Below, one piece after another: positions 7,541-15,275 of a stretch of DNA of 16,805 nt. Both the position numbers and the translations under genes were made by a program. This DNA comes from Planctomycetota bacterium (lineage in GTDB: Bacteria > Planctomycetota > PUPC01 > JACPCR01). The stretch covers positions 1-16,805 of the forward strand of contig JASLXP010000401.1 in NCBI GenBank assembly GCA_030740295.1. Reading direction: 5' to 3'. Position 1 is the stretch's first letter. Every line of letters begins with the position of its first letter. The notes under the pieces are model-generated. The model did no database searches. It was not told the origin of the DNA and worked only from the letters and a program-made list of their open reading frames with translations.

Positions 7541-9184
7541 TCAGCCGGCGATAGCCTTCATGTCTTCCTCGACAGTTGTTACTGGGCCGATATTGAACTG
7601 TTCGACGAGGAAATTCAGCACGTTCGGTGAAATGAATTCCGGAAGGCTCGGGCCAAGACGGATGTTCTTGATCCCGAGATGGAGCAGAGACAGAAGGATC
7701 GAAACGGCCTTCTGTTCATACCAGGAGACGTTCAACGACAACGGCAGTCCGTTGACGTCCGTGCCGAATGCATCGGCAAGGGCGGCGGCGATCTGAATGG
7801 CGGAGTAAGCATCGTTGCACTGTCCGAGATCCAGCAGACGCGGGATACCCCCGATGTCGCCGAAATCGTGCCGATGGAATCGATACTTGCCGCAGCCGAG
7901 CGTCAGGATGACGGAATCATTGGGCACGGCCTCGGCCAGTTCGGTGTAATAGTTCCTTCCCGTTTTCGCTCCATCACATCCGCCAATCAGGAAGAAGCTC
8001 TTAATCGCTCCGGCCTTCACCGCATCAATGACTTTGTCTGCAACGCTCATGACCGTGTTCCGTGCAAAGCCAATGGTGATCTCTTCGTCCGGTCCGTCTT
8101 CTGAGAAGCCTTCGGCAGCGAGCGCGGCTTCGATGACCGGTGTGTAATCGCCATCTGAGATGTGAGTAACACCTTCCCAGGCGGTCGGTCCACAGGTGAA
8201 CAAACGATCTTTGTAGGAGTCGTTCGGAAGCTGGATGCAATTCGTCGTGACAAGAACGGCGCCGGGGAAGTCGGCGAATTCCGTCCGTTGGCGCATCCAT
8301 GCTCCGCCGTAGTTGCCCACCAGGTGATTGAATTTCTTGAACGCAGGATACGCAAGAGCGGGCAGCAGCTCACCATGCGTATAGACGTTAATGCCTTTGC
8401 CCTCTGTCTGTTCGAGCACTTCGTAAAGGGATTTGAGCTCATGTCCGGAAACCGCTATCGCCTTGCCCTTCACGGGCTCGACTCTGATCGAAGTGGGTTC
8501 TGGATGACCGTAGCTCGTTGTGTTCCCACGGTCCAGCATCTCCATCACCTTGAGATTCATCTCCCCGCATTTCATGCACTGCGCGACCAGGTCATCGATG
8601 GTGTGATCGTCATGGGTGAGATAGTCCAAAGTCTCGAGGACATAGGCGTCGATGTCGGCGTCTTCGACGCCCTGCACTCTTGCATGGTAAGCATACGCGA
8701 CCATTCCTTTGAGCCCGTACATGAGGATTTCCTGAAGACTTACGATGTCTTCGCTGTTCTCATCGTAGTGCGTCTTAATGCTGACAAGATCTCCGCGAGC
8801 GACCATGCTCTGCAGGTCTTCGCCGTCCATCCACTGTGTCGCACCGGCCAGGGACTCCGCCTCTCGGCCGGCGTTCTTGCATGCACTTTCGTAGAGGGAC
8901 TGGGCTCGGGCTGTGAGCTCGCCGAGATGGATGAGGATCTGCCGGGTGCGTTCGGCATCGAAGTTCACCTGAGTGACGGTGGCAAACAGTGCTTCCGGGA
9001 TATACGCGTCGATCACATCATCTGTGACCCCGAGGACCCGTGCGCGATGGGCATACATTCCGATGCCCTTGCAGGCTTCGACGATCAGATCCTGCAGTGC
9101 CGCACATGTTGGATCCTTTTCGCAAACTCCCCGTGTGATGCAACCTGTTTCCCTCGTCGTCTGTTCGCATTGAAAACAAAACAT
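7541..9184 (-). CDS. hcp: hybrid cluster protein (hydroxylamine/NO reductase), class I type
   Basis: The 547-residue length is normal for full-length Hcp. The N-terminal cysteines C3, C6, C15 and C21 have CX2CX8CX5C spacing, as in the [4Fe-4S] proteins of class I (Desulfovibrio type), not the wider spacing of enterobacterial class II. All expected ligands of the 4Fe-2S-2O hybrid cluster are visible: H248 (SGHELK), E272 (HGELLP), C316 (TTNC), C403 (GGCDGA), C431 (LGCGKY), C456 (LGQC), and E490 and K492 (WYEQK). Hcp is a cytoplasmic enzyme that reduces NO or hydroxylamine and protects against nitrosative stress. The start ATG at 9184 has a strong ribosome site, GGGAGAAG, at 9195-9188. No hcr reductase partner lies next to it, so electrons must come from elsewhere. 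It appears monocistronic, and a 21-bp dyad lies about 90 bases upstream of the start. Confidence 0.97.
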   Translation of the reverse strand: MFCFQCEQTTRETGCITRGVCEKDPTCAALQDLIVEACKGIGMYAHRARVLGVTDDVIDAYIPEALFATVTQVNFDAERTRQILIHLGELTARAQSLYESACKNAGREAESLAGATQWMDGEDLQSMVARGDLVSIKTHYDENSEDIVSLQEILMYGLKGMVAYAYHARVQGVEDADIDAYVLETLDYLTHDDHTIDDLVAQCMKCGEMNLKVMEMLDRGNTTSYGHPEPTSIRVEPVKGKAIAVSGHELKSLYEVLEQTEGKGINVYTHGELLPALAYPAFKKFNHLVGNYGGAWMRQRTEFADFPGAVLVTTNCIQLPNDSYKDRLFTCGPTAWEGVTHISDGDYTPVIEAALAAEGFSEDGPDEEITIGFARNTVMSVADKVIDAVKAGAIKSFFLIGGCDGAKTGRNYYTELAEAVPNDSVILTLGCGKYRFHRHDFGDIGGIPRLLDLGQCNDAYSAIQIAAALADAFGTDVNGLPLSLNVSWYEQKAVSILLSLLHLGIKNIRLGPSLPEFISPNVLNFLVEQFNIGPVTTVEEDMKAIAG

Positions 9185-9274
9185 ATTCTTCTCCCTCTAG
9201 AGTGTGGCGACGCGGCGGATTATCGGAGGCGCAATATCTGCAACGCGTCGAATCTATGGTGCATGAAATTCACC

Positions 9275-9295
9275 GGAATCGGACCGTCCGATACC
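9275..9295. promoter_or_regulatory. candidate operator upstream of hcp
   Basis: ATCGGAC (9278-9284) and GTCCGAT (9286-9292) are exact reverse complements around a single central C. The symmetry continues with GG/CC at 9275-9276 and 9294-9295, after one A/A mismatch. It centres about 100 bases before the hcp start codon on the minus strand, a natural position for a dimeric regulator. I do not recognise it as a textbook NsrR, FNR or HcpR site. As RNA it would fold with a CCG triloop. Confidence 0.4.
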
Positions 9296-9573
9296 CGTAA
9301 CATGACTTTACAATGGCCGACCAGCCATCGCACATGTCATGCCCGGAGGTGAAAGGGCAGGGCTGCGCCTGTAATACAATTGTCAGGAAAGTCCTGAAGG
9401 TGGTCTCTGGAGCGGCAGCAAACACTTCGCGCACCTGCAGCGGCTCAAGGCCAATGGATGTTAACTGGCAATTCTCGTAATGGCGACACGGATTCGTGGC
9501 CACGGGATGCCGCCAGCGTGTCAGCCGATTGCACGGTGATTGCTCACGTCCAGTTGGTATGGGCACGGGCCGC

Positions 9574-9637
9574 GAATGAAGAGGACTGCGGAATAAGAGG
9601 ACCACGGATGAAAAGGCCGCGGATGAAGAGGAACAAT
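9574..9637 (+). repeat. four imperfect 15-17-bp tandem units (GATGAAGAGG type)
   Basis: The units begin GAATGAAGAGGACTGCG (9574), GAATAAGAGGACCACG (9591), GATGAAAAGGCCGCG (9607) and GATGAAGAGGAAC (9622). The core GA(A/T)(T/G)AAGAGG is related to the GATTAAGAG blocks at 1588 and 1682. Confidence 0.65.
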
Positions 9638-9773
9638 GTTCTGGTTCTGATAACCGCTGTCTACTTCATTCGCGGTCCTGTCTGGGGTTGTGACCGAAAG
9701 GCCGCCTTAAATCAGAATCTGACTCTATGACTTCTCCGCGCCGTGCGAAGATGTTGGAGTGCTTCCTGGGTGC

Positions 9774-9867
9774 GCCGGCGTCTCGCCGGCATAGCGACCT
9801 CCGGTCGCTTCCGAAAGCCAGCGGGACGCTTGGTGCCCAGGTTGCGGCCGCAAGGCGGCCTCAGGCC
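9774..9867. repeat. chain of GC-rich hairpins with three-base loops
   Basis: In order: GCCGGCG-tct-CGCCGGC (9774-9790, 7 bp), AGCGACC-tcc-GGTCGCT (9793-9809, 7 bp), AGCG-gga-CGCT (9820-9830, 4 bp, extendable with one bulge), GGCCGC-aag-GCGGCC (9846-9860, 6 bp) and GGCC-tca-GGCC (9857-9867, sharing bases with the previous one). Stems are perfect and every loop is three bases. It resembles a palindromic dispersed repeat more than a terminator. Confidence 0.6.
9842..9865. repeat. GC-rich palindromic element (copy B)
   Basis: It starts with the perfect 12-base palindrome TTGCGGCCGCAA (9842-9853) and is followed by GGCGGCCTCAGG. It aligns to 1734-1756 with a one-base gap and about three mismatches, in the same orientation. 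Confidence 0.45.
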
Positions 9868-9920
9868 TCTGCATGCCTTTGACTCGAGACCGGGGTCATG
9901 AGCGAACCGGAATAGCGAGA

Positions 9921-9947
9921 ATCCAGTATCCAGTATCCAGTATCAGA
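9921..9947. repeat. ATCCAGT heptamer tandem repeat
   Basis: Three exact copies of ATCCAGT at 9921, 9928 and 9935 are followed by the variant ATCAGAT. On the minus strand it reads as GATACTG/ACTGGAT units. It lies downstream of the GHL10 gene. Confidence 0.75.
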
Positions 9948-9966
9948 TGGGGCAGAGAGGTCTTTA

Positions 9967-9988
9967 CTGACACACTTACTTGTGACAG
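9967..9988. repeat. mismatched hairpin downstream of the GHL10 gene
   Basis: CTGACACA (9967-9974) pairs with TGTGACAG (9981-9988) at seven of eight positions around the loop CTTACT. It lies about 95 bases after the stop codon of the minus-strand GHL10 gene. No T-run follows, so a terminator role is weak. Confidence 0.35.
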
Positions 9989-10083
9989 ATCCTTAGTCTT
10001 AGGACTCAGATGAATACGTAAGCTGACAACGAAAGGACGAGACCACAACGAAGAGGCGACTGAAGATTCCTCACCTCCAGACA

Positions 10084-12531
10084 CTACTTCTTTGTAATGC
10101 CCAACCCGCACAGCGGCACAAGCTCCTTTGCCTCCCTTTCCTGCAGATCAAAGACAGTAAAGCCGCGGGTCTTGAGCTCGCGTGTCTTTTTTATCTGTTC
10201 GATGAATGTCCAGAGCGCGGTGGATGGTTTCCACAGGCTCAGGCCGATGCCGGGGTAGCAGGGCACTTTGCCGGCGAGTTTCTTCTGGGTCTTGATGTGG
10301 TTGGCAAACTGCGCGGTGTTCGGCGTGTAATCCATCGGACAGACAAAATCGAGGTAGCCTTTGTCGCACCAGAGCTTCCAGTCCTGGGCCACAATGAAAC
10401 GGTCCACCTGCCAGTTTCGAAAGACGGCCGCCGAGATCTCTACCGATTTCTTTATGCGCTTTGCCTCACGGCTGACGGTTTCCACGACGTTGGTAATGTT
10501 GGCCTGGCGGAATGCGTTCCACGCGCGTTTGGTCTCCGGGTCGCGTTCGGTATCCGCCGGCCATTCCTTCACCGGCCTTCCCAGGAATTTTTCGAAACGA
10601 TCACGGCAACCATCGCAGAAACAATGGTTCTTGCCGGGGTAACGAATGTAATCGAAGTGCAGCCCATCGACATCGTATTTCTTCAGCACCTCCAGCATGG
10701 AATCGATTTCGAGCTTCTGGTTCATCGGATGAGATGGACAGAGCCATTTACCGTTGGGCGTACCGTTCTTATCGACCTGGTGGCGTGATTCCTTTCGAAT
10801 CTTCTCGACAAATTCCTTCGGAGCATGGCCGCTCATATTCCAGTTCACCTTCCATACGTGGCACTCGATGCCGTACTTGCGGCACGCCTTGAGGCACTCG
10901 GCAAGGTAGTCGCCGAATTCATGAACGGAAGGTGACACCGGAAGAACATCGCTCCTGTAAAAAGCGGTGCCTCCCCAGAGCATGTTGGGGAGGATCGCAG
11001 TGAAGCCGTTCTCCGCGAGGAGCTTGATTGTTTCGTCCCAGGTTAGACCTGAGGGGCCGGATGCGCGGTGGCACCAGAAGGCGCGATGCTCGCCCTTTTC
11101 AGGTTTCTGCGCGCGGCAATAGGCTTCGGTCAGCCTGGACTCCGCCTGGCGCATCGTTTCCATGGCCGCGGTGAATTTGCCTTGGCCGACCTCGTCTTCC
11201 GCACGTTTCCGGAGATAGAGCGCGTCGGTCAGCACCGCGAGGTCTCTCTCTTCAGGCAATGCGTTCTTGATCTCGTCAATCGTCTCAGTGAGGTCTCTGA
11301 AAGGGCCCAGTTGCCCGAAGCGTTCGATGCTCTTTTCTGCGGCCTGTTTCCAAAGCTCGGGCTTCAAGTGGCCAAGCATGGCAAGAACCAGCAGCTTCTT
11401 CTTGTCTGCATCATCGGGCAATAGAACGTGCGTCATGTGCACAGAATTCTCGGAAACCAGGATGGCCGGATGGCCGGTGTTCTTTCCCTGGTCGTCCAGC
11501 CACTCCGCGGCCACGCTGCTTTTACCCTCGACAGGTTTGGCCACGTGCAGATTCCAGGAAGCCTGTTGAACCGACCTCGGCGCACCAGACAGGAAACCCT
11601 CCTTCAACCGAATCGTTGAGAAGTGGCCCGGTCGTTCCTGGCGAATCCAGTTGCCCTGCGCCATGCCGGCCGCACTCCGGATTGGCTCGGCAACTGAGTA
11701 AAAGGAGAGCAGCTTACCGCCGTTATCCAGAAAGCCCGAAAGCTGTTTCACCGTCTCCGGCAGCATGGCTGGATTGTGCGGAAGGATGACGACGCGTCCT
11801 GGCTGCAGAATCTCAGGGCTGAGCTCCCGATCGCTGATGATATTGAACGGGATGTTCAACGAGCTCAGGATGCTGGACAGTCGTTCCAGATATTGGATGA
11901 CAGATTTCTCTTCAGTGGGTGCACGCCCGAAAACTGATTCGGCCCGGATGAGAAGGAGGTCAGACGGCGTGGACACCTTTTCAAAATCCGCGACAAAAAT
12001 CTCGGTATCCTTGTTTTCCCCGCGCCAGGCCGACAGCCGTATGGCGTCGATGCGCGACCATCCAGTGGGTGTTCCTTCTATCTTGGTCTGTTCTTTCAGA
12101 ACACGAATGGTCGACCAGCCTGAATCCGCATTAGGCGCAAATCGGAATGCATACCAGCCCTTGCCGCTCTGCAGATACAGAGTAAAGCCTGAGATGGATG
12201 AACGATCCTTGCAGTACATCTTGAATTGAATTCCTTGCGCCAAAGCAAGGTTCACGTGCTGTCCGATGACAGAGCGCCTGAAAATCAGATCCCATGAAGC
12301 CCGCGCAAACTGGTCGTCCGCCTCTTTGTATGGGCACTTCATCCTGAGAGCTCTGCCTTTGCGGATCGCTTCGACCTTCGGGCTGCCCTTCATGGGATTC
12401 CAGAGCTCGGGCTGATATGGAAGCGCGTTGGGTGACGCGGCCGAAGCGGGGAGGGCGGGAGGATCTGTGTCTGCAATCTCGGCAGACAGTGGGCAACATA
12501 AGGTCAGGAAAATGGCTGTTGTCTTCATCAT
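10084..12531 (-). CDS. secreted GHL10 (DUF187) glycoside hydrolase-like protein
   Basis: The product is 815 residues from ATG 12531 (ATG 12528 is the next codon), chosen because a Sec signal peptide begins there (MMKTTAIFLTL, probable cut after LSA). Residues 75-186 look like a carbohydrate-binding beta sandwich (FKMYCKDRSSISGFTLYL). Residues 192-284 resemble a class I glutamine-amidotransferase-like fold (DLLLIRAES, RVVILPHNP, FLDNGGKLLSFY). Residues 400-475 are helical, and 480-800 form a GHL10 TIM barrel (TWDETIKLLAENGFTAILPN, GLHFDYIRYP with D627, YLDFVCPMDYTP). A CxCxxC cluster (C637, C639, C642) follows the barrel motif. The likely role is cleavage of extracellular or periplasmic glycan. 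A TTG at 12609 would overlap the ltaE stop (TTGA) but adds 26 residues before the signal peptide. Confidence 0.88.
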   Translation of the reverse strand: MMKTTAIFLTLCCPLSAEIADTDPPALPASAASPNALPYQPELWNPMKGSPKVEAIRKGRALRMKCPYKEADDQFARASWDLIFRRSVIGQHVNLALAQGIQFKMYCKDRSSISGFTLYLQSGKGWYAFRFAPNADSGWSTIRVLKEQTKIEGTPTGWSRIDAIRLSAWRGENKDTEIFVADFEKVSTPSDLLLIRAESVFGRAPTEEKSVIQYLERLSSILSSLNIPFNIISDRELSPEILQPGRVVILPHNPAMLPETVKQLSGFLDNGGKLLSFYSVAEPIRSAAGMAQGNWIRQERPGHFSTIRLKEGFLSGAPRSVQQASWNLHVAKPVEGKSSVAAEWLDDQGKNTGHPAILVSENSVHMTHVLLPDDADKKKLLVLAMLGHLKPELWKQAAEKSIERFGQLGPFRDLTETIDEIKNALPEERDLAVLTDALYLRKRAEDEVGQGKFTAAMETMRQAESRLTEAYCRAQKPEKGEHRAFWCHRASGPSGLTWDETIKLLAENGFTAILPNMLWGGTAFYRSDVLPVSPSVHEFGDYLAECLKACRKYGIECHVWKVNWNMSGHAPKEFVEKIRKESRHQVDKNGTPNGKWLCPSHPMNQKLEIDSMLEVLKKYDVDGLHFDYIRYPGKNHCFCDGCRDRFEKFLGRPVKEWPADTERDPETKRAWNAFRQANITNVVETVSREAKRIKKSVEISAAVFRNWQVDRFIVAQDWKLWCDKGYLDFVCPMDYTPNTAQFANHIKTQKKLAGKVPCYPGIGLSLWKPSTALWTFIEQIKKTRELKTRGFTVFDLQEREAKELVPLCGLGITKK

Positions 12532-12605
12532 GTGAACAATCCGAATGTCTGATTCATCGTGCATCACAACTGATACTGGCTGACGCAATTTGGGGCTGGT
12601 CTGAT

Positions 12606-13619
12606 TCAAGAGCCTTTGGCAAAGAACGCTTTCACCTCATTCACCACGGTGTCCATATCTTCAAGCGTGGCATCCAAGTGCGTAACCAGCCTGAGCGAAC
12701 CGTAACCGGAGATCAGAATGTCGCGCTCCTTCAGCCAGGCGGTGAGTTCTTTAGCTTTGTCAGAAATGAGGAAAACCATGTTCGTCTGGCCTGTTTGCGG
12801 AAGAAGTTTGACTTCGTCGATATCTGCAAAGCCGTTTACCAGCCTTTGGGCCTTCTCATGATCTTCTGCCAGTCGCGCGACGTGATTCTCCAGAGCATGA
12901 ATGCAGCCTGCAGCGATGATGCCAGCCTGGCGCATGCCGCCGCCGGCTACTTTGCGCCAGCGAAGGGCCCGCGTGACTAGATCTTTTGAGCCGACCAATA
13001 CTGAGCCCACCGGCGCACCAAGTCCCTTTGAAAGGCAGACCGAAACCGAATCAAAGTGCTGCGCTATTTCGCTTATCGGTATTCCAAGCTCTACCGCGGC
13101 ATTGAATACCCTTGCGCCATCCAGGTGCAGGTTGAGTCCATGCACATCGGCAAAATCTCGGGCCTGTTCAAGATACTCAAGCGACAGAACTTTTCCGTCC
13201 TGGGTGTTCTCCAGGCAGAGCAGCCTGGTTATCGGAAAGTGGACATTGTCCAGCTTGATCACCGCGGCCGCCTTCTGAAGGTCGATAGTGCCGTCCTCCT
13301 CAAAATCTATGGGCTGCGGTTGAATGCTTCCAAACACCGCTGCGCCGCCGCCTTCAAACATGTAGGTGTGGGCGCGCTGACCGACGATGTATTCGTCGCC
13401 ACGTTCGCAGTGGCTGAGCAGCGCGCAGAAATTTGTCTGCGTACCGCTCGGGCAAAAGAGCGCGGCTTCCTTGCCCAGCATCTCGGCAGCCAGTTCCTGC
13501 AGACGATTAACGGTTGGGTCTTCCCCATGCACGTCGTCCCCCACCTCGGCATTCGCCATGGCCTGGCGCATCTCAGGTGTAGGTCGAGTAACGGTGTCGC
13601 TGCGAAGATCGATGGGCAT
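12606..13619 (-). CDS. ltaE: low-specificity L-threonine aldolase
   Basis: The 337 residues have the full fold of this PLP enzyme, which splits L-threonine or L-allo-threonine into glycine and acetaldehyde in the cytoplasm. The N-terminus [19 protein letters not shown] is diagnostic. Also visible are SGTQTN (about 58-63, phosphate binding), RAHTY (H84, stacks on PLP), HLDGAR (D167 and R170) and the Schiff-base lysine K198 in [15 protein letters not shown] 13619 was preferred over TTG 13625 because it gives the standard MPIDLRSDT start and leaves GGA eight bases upstream. It begins two bases after the comM stop, so the two are probably translated from one message, and it precedes the GHL10 gene. 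Confidence 0.95.
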   Translation of the reverse strand: MPIDLRSDTVTRPTPEMRQAMANAEVGDDVHGEDPTVNRLQELAAEMLGKEAALFCPSGTQTNFCALLSHCERGDEYIVGQRAHTYMFEGGGAAVFGSIQPQPIDFEEDGTIDLQKAAAVIKLDNVHFPITRLLCLENTQDGKVLSLEYLEQARDFADVHGLNLHLDGARVFNAAVELGIPISEIAQHFDSVSVCLSKGLGAPVGSVLVGSKDLVTRALRWRKVAGGGMRQAGIIAAGCIHALENHVARLAEDHEKAQRLVNGFADIDEVKLLPQTGQTNMVFLISDKAKELTAWLKERDILISGYGSLRLVTHLDATLEDMDTVVNEVKAFFAKGS

Positions 13620-13621
13620 GA

Positions 13622-15154
13622 TCAATTTCCAAGCAGGCGATCCAGAGAACGATACTGAATCGCTTCGGTCAGGTGTTCGAGTTTGATGTCTGCCAAGCCG
13701 TCAAGATCGGCGATGGTTCTGGAAACTTTCAGGATGCGAGTGTAGGCGCGGGCGCTCAAGCCCATTTCATCCATAGCATGACGGAGCAGTGAGCTGCATT
13801 CTTCGTCGACTTTACAGAAGCGGTCCACTTCTTTGCCTGTCATGAGTGCATTGGTCTTGGCTGTCGAATCGAATCGTTCCGCCTGGATCTGACGAGTGTT
13901 GAAGACTCGCTGCCGGAATTGCTCGGAAGTATCGCCGGTTGGTTCGCTCGCAAGGTCGTCGTAATTGACGGCCGGCACCTCTACGTGAATATCAAACCGG
14001 TCGAGGAGCGGCCCTGAAATCTTGCCCATGTAATTCTTAATCCGCTGGTCACTGCAGTCGCATACCTTTTTCGGATCTGTGTAAAAGCCGCAGGGGCACG
14101 GGTTCATCGCGCCGACCAGCATGATCTCGCTGGGATACTCCACCGTCCCCGAAGCACGGGAGATGGTGATCTTGCCGGCCTCCAACGGTTGCCGGAGGAC
14201 TTCGAGAGTTTTTCGATTGAACTCAGGAAGCTCATCGAGAAACAGAACTCCCTTGTGCGCGAGGCTGACTTCGCCCGGCCGTAACGCTGTGCCGCCGCCA
14301 ATCAGAGCGATGTCGCTGACCGTGTGGTGCGGAGCGCGAAAGGGCCGGACCGCAACCAGTGACTGCCCGGGCTCAAGCAGCCCGGCAACACTGTGCACCC
14401 GCGTCGTCTCGAGCGATTCCTCCATGGTGAGATGCGGCAGGATGGTCGAGAGCCGTTTGGCGAGCATGGTCTTTCCCGAACCCGGCGGCCCAATCATCAG
14501 GCAATTGTGGCTTCCGGCCGCGGCAACAAGCAGGGCACGCTTTACCTGCTCTTGGCCACGCACATCCTTGAAATCCATATCGGTATAGCTCGCATCATTG
14601 AAGACCTCTTCAAGATTGAGTTGGTATGGCTCTGCATCGGATTGGCCGGTAATGATGCCGACCGCATCGGTCAACGTTTCGACCGGATAGACCTCGAGTC
14701 CATCGACTACCGCGGCCTCGTCAGCATTGGCCTTCGGGAGTATCAGCCCGCGGTAGCCTTCCTTTCTGCAAGTGAGAGCGATGCTGAGACAGCCCCTGAC
14801 CGGACGCACCCGTCCATCGAGCGCGAGTTCCCCGACCGCCATGAATCTCCCGGCGTCAGGCGCGACAACCTGTCCGTCGAGCTGGATGCAGGCCAGCGCG
14901 ATGGGCAGGTCGAATGATGGGCCTTCTTTGCGTGTGTCCGCGGGCGCAAGATTCGTCACAATCTGTCCGAGCGGAAATTCGTACCCGCAGTTTTCAAGCG
15001 CGGTCCGCACGCGATCGCGGCTTTCCTTTACCGCCGCGTCGGGCAGGCCGAGGATGACCATTTCCTGCCGGGCCTGGAAGCCACGATCTGATTCGACCTC
15101 GACCAGGTAGGCATCGATTCCATGGAGGGCCGCGCTGAATTTCTTGGCAGGCAT
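13622..15154 (-). CDS. comM: YifB/ComM-family magnesium-chelatase-like AAA+ ATPase
   Basis: The 510-residue protein starts [21 protein letters not shown], the usual YifB/ComM start, so ATG 15154 was preferred to an open frame reaching 15217 that would run towards rlmN. Residues 1-190 are the Lon-protease-like N-terminal domain ([28 protein letters not shown]). The AAA+ core has a Walker A GPPGSGKT at 222-229 and a Walker B LFLDE at 304-308. The MNPCPCGF...CDC cysteines (353, 355, 365, 367) may bind a metal, and the C-terminal Mg-chelatase domain ends in SLDRLLGN. In naturally transformable bacteria ComM is a hexameric helicase promoting branch migration during DNA integration. Its presence does not by itself prove competence here. 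It is first in the cluster with ltaE and the GHL10 gene. Confidence 0.95.
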   Translation of the reverse strand: MPAKKFSAALHGIDAYLVEVESDRGFQARQEMVILGLPDAAVKESRDRVRTALENCGYEFPLGQIVTNLAPADTRKEGPSFDLPIALACIQLDGQVVAPDAGRFMAVGELALDGRVRPVRGCLSIALTCRKEGYRGLILPKANADEAAVVDGLEVYPVETLTDAVGIITGQSDAEPYQLNLEEVFNDASYTDMDFKDVRGQEQVKRALLVAAAGSHNCLMIGPPGSGKTMLAKRLSTILPHLTMEESLETTRVHSVAGLLEPGQSLVAVRPFRAPHHTVSDIALIGGGTALRPGEVSLAHKGVLFLDELPEFNRKTLEVLRQPLEAGKITISRASGTVEYPSEIMLVGAMNPCPCGFYTDPKKVCDCSDQRIKNYMGKISGPLLDRFDIHVEVPAVNYDDLASEPTGDTSEQFRQRVFNTRQIQAERFDSTAKTNALMTGKEVDRFCKVDEECSSLLRHAMDEMGLSARAYTRILKVSRTIADLDGLADIKLEHLTEAIQYRSLDRLLGN

Positions 15155-15275
15155 CTGGTGTTGGAGTCGCGTGTTGGTATGGCAGGCATTGTCTTCTCCA
15201 CCGCCCGCACCTGTCAAACACGAGGGGCTCTGCCCTGCGTTGCCGGCATCGCGGGCCTGGCTACGATTCTACGCC
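15155..15275. promoter_or_regulatory. divergent promoter region between comM and rlmN
   Basis: These 121 bases separate two genes read away from each other, so both promoters should be here. For rlmN, TTGCCG (15240-15245) and TACGAT (15262-15267) have a 16-base spacing and would start transcription within a few bases of the ATG at 15276. No Shine-Dalgarno sequence precedes that ATG. No clear site was found for comM. Confidence 0.35.

Larger units (their letters stand above)
9185..10083. other. gene-poor stretch between hcp and the GHL10 gene
   Basis: Nearly 900 bases without a gene I can support. From hcp outwards it contains a 21-bp dyad (9275-9295), a looser dyad (9297-9311), a uniform stretch of unknown nature (about 9312-9570), four 15-17-bp repeats (9574-9637), a chain of triloop hairpins (9774-9867), ATCCAGT heptamers (9921-9947) and a mismatched hairpin (9967-9988). 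Minus-strand open frames at 9270-9605 and 9896-10111 are not recognisable proteins. Confidence 0.6.

Noticed and set aside
8162..9352. 396-residue open frame on the + strand
   Set aside because: It lies antisense to hcp, whose identity is certain from all cluster ligands. The + product has no recognisable motif and reflects codon bias of the minus strand.
9270..9605. 111-residue minus-strand open frame upstream of hcp
   Set aside because: Its C-terminal half (IGLEPLQVREVFAAAPETTF) looks mildly protein-like and could be a gene remnant, but no family, start site or full domain is visible. It also runs over tandem repeats at 9574-9605.
9921..9947. possible CRISPR-like array
   Set aside because: The repeats are 7 bases and directly abutting, with no spacers and no cas genes.
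9896..10111. 71-residue minus-strand open frame ending GYWILAIPVRS
   Set aside because: It is a translation of the ATCCAGT heptamer tract and overlaps the end of the GHL10 gene; such YWIL peptides come from repeats.
13056..13658. 200-residue + strand open frame
   Set aside because: Antisense to the threonine aldolase, which is assigned by several active-site motifs.
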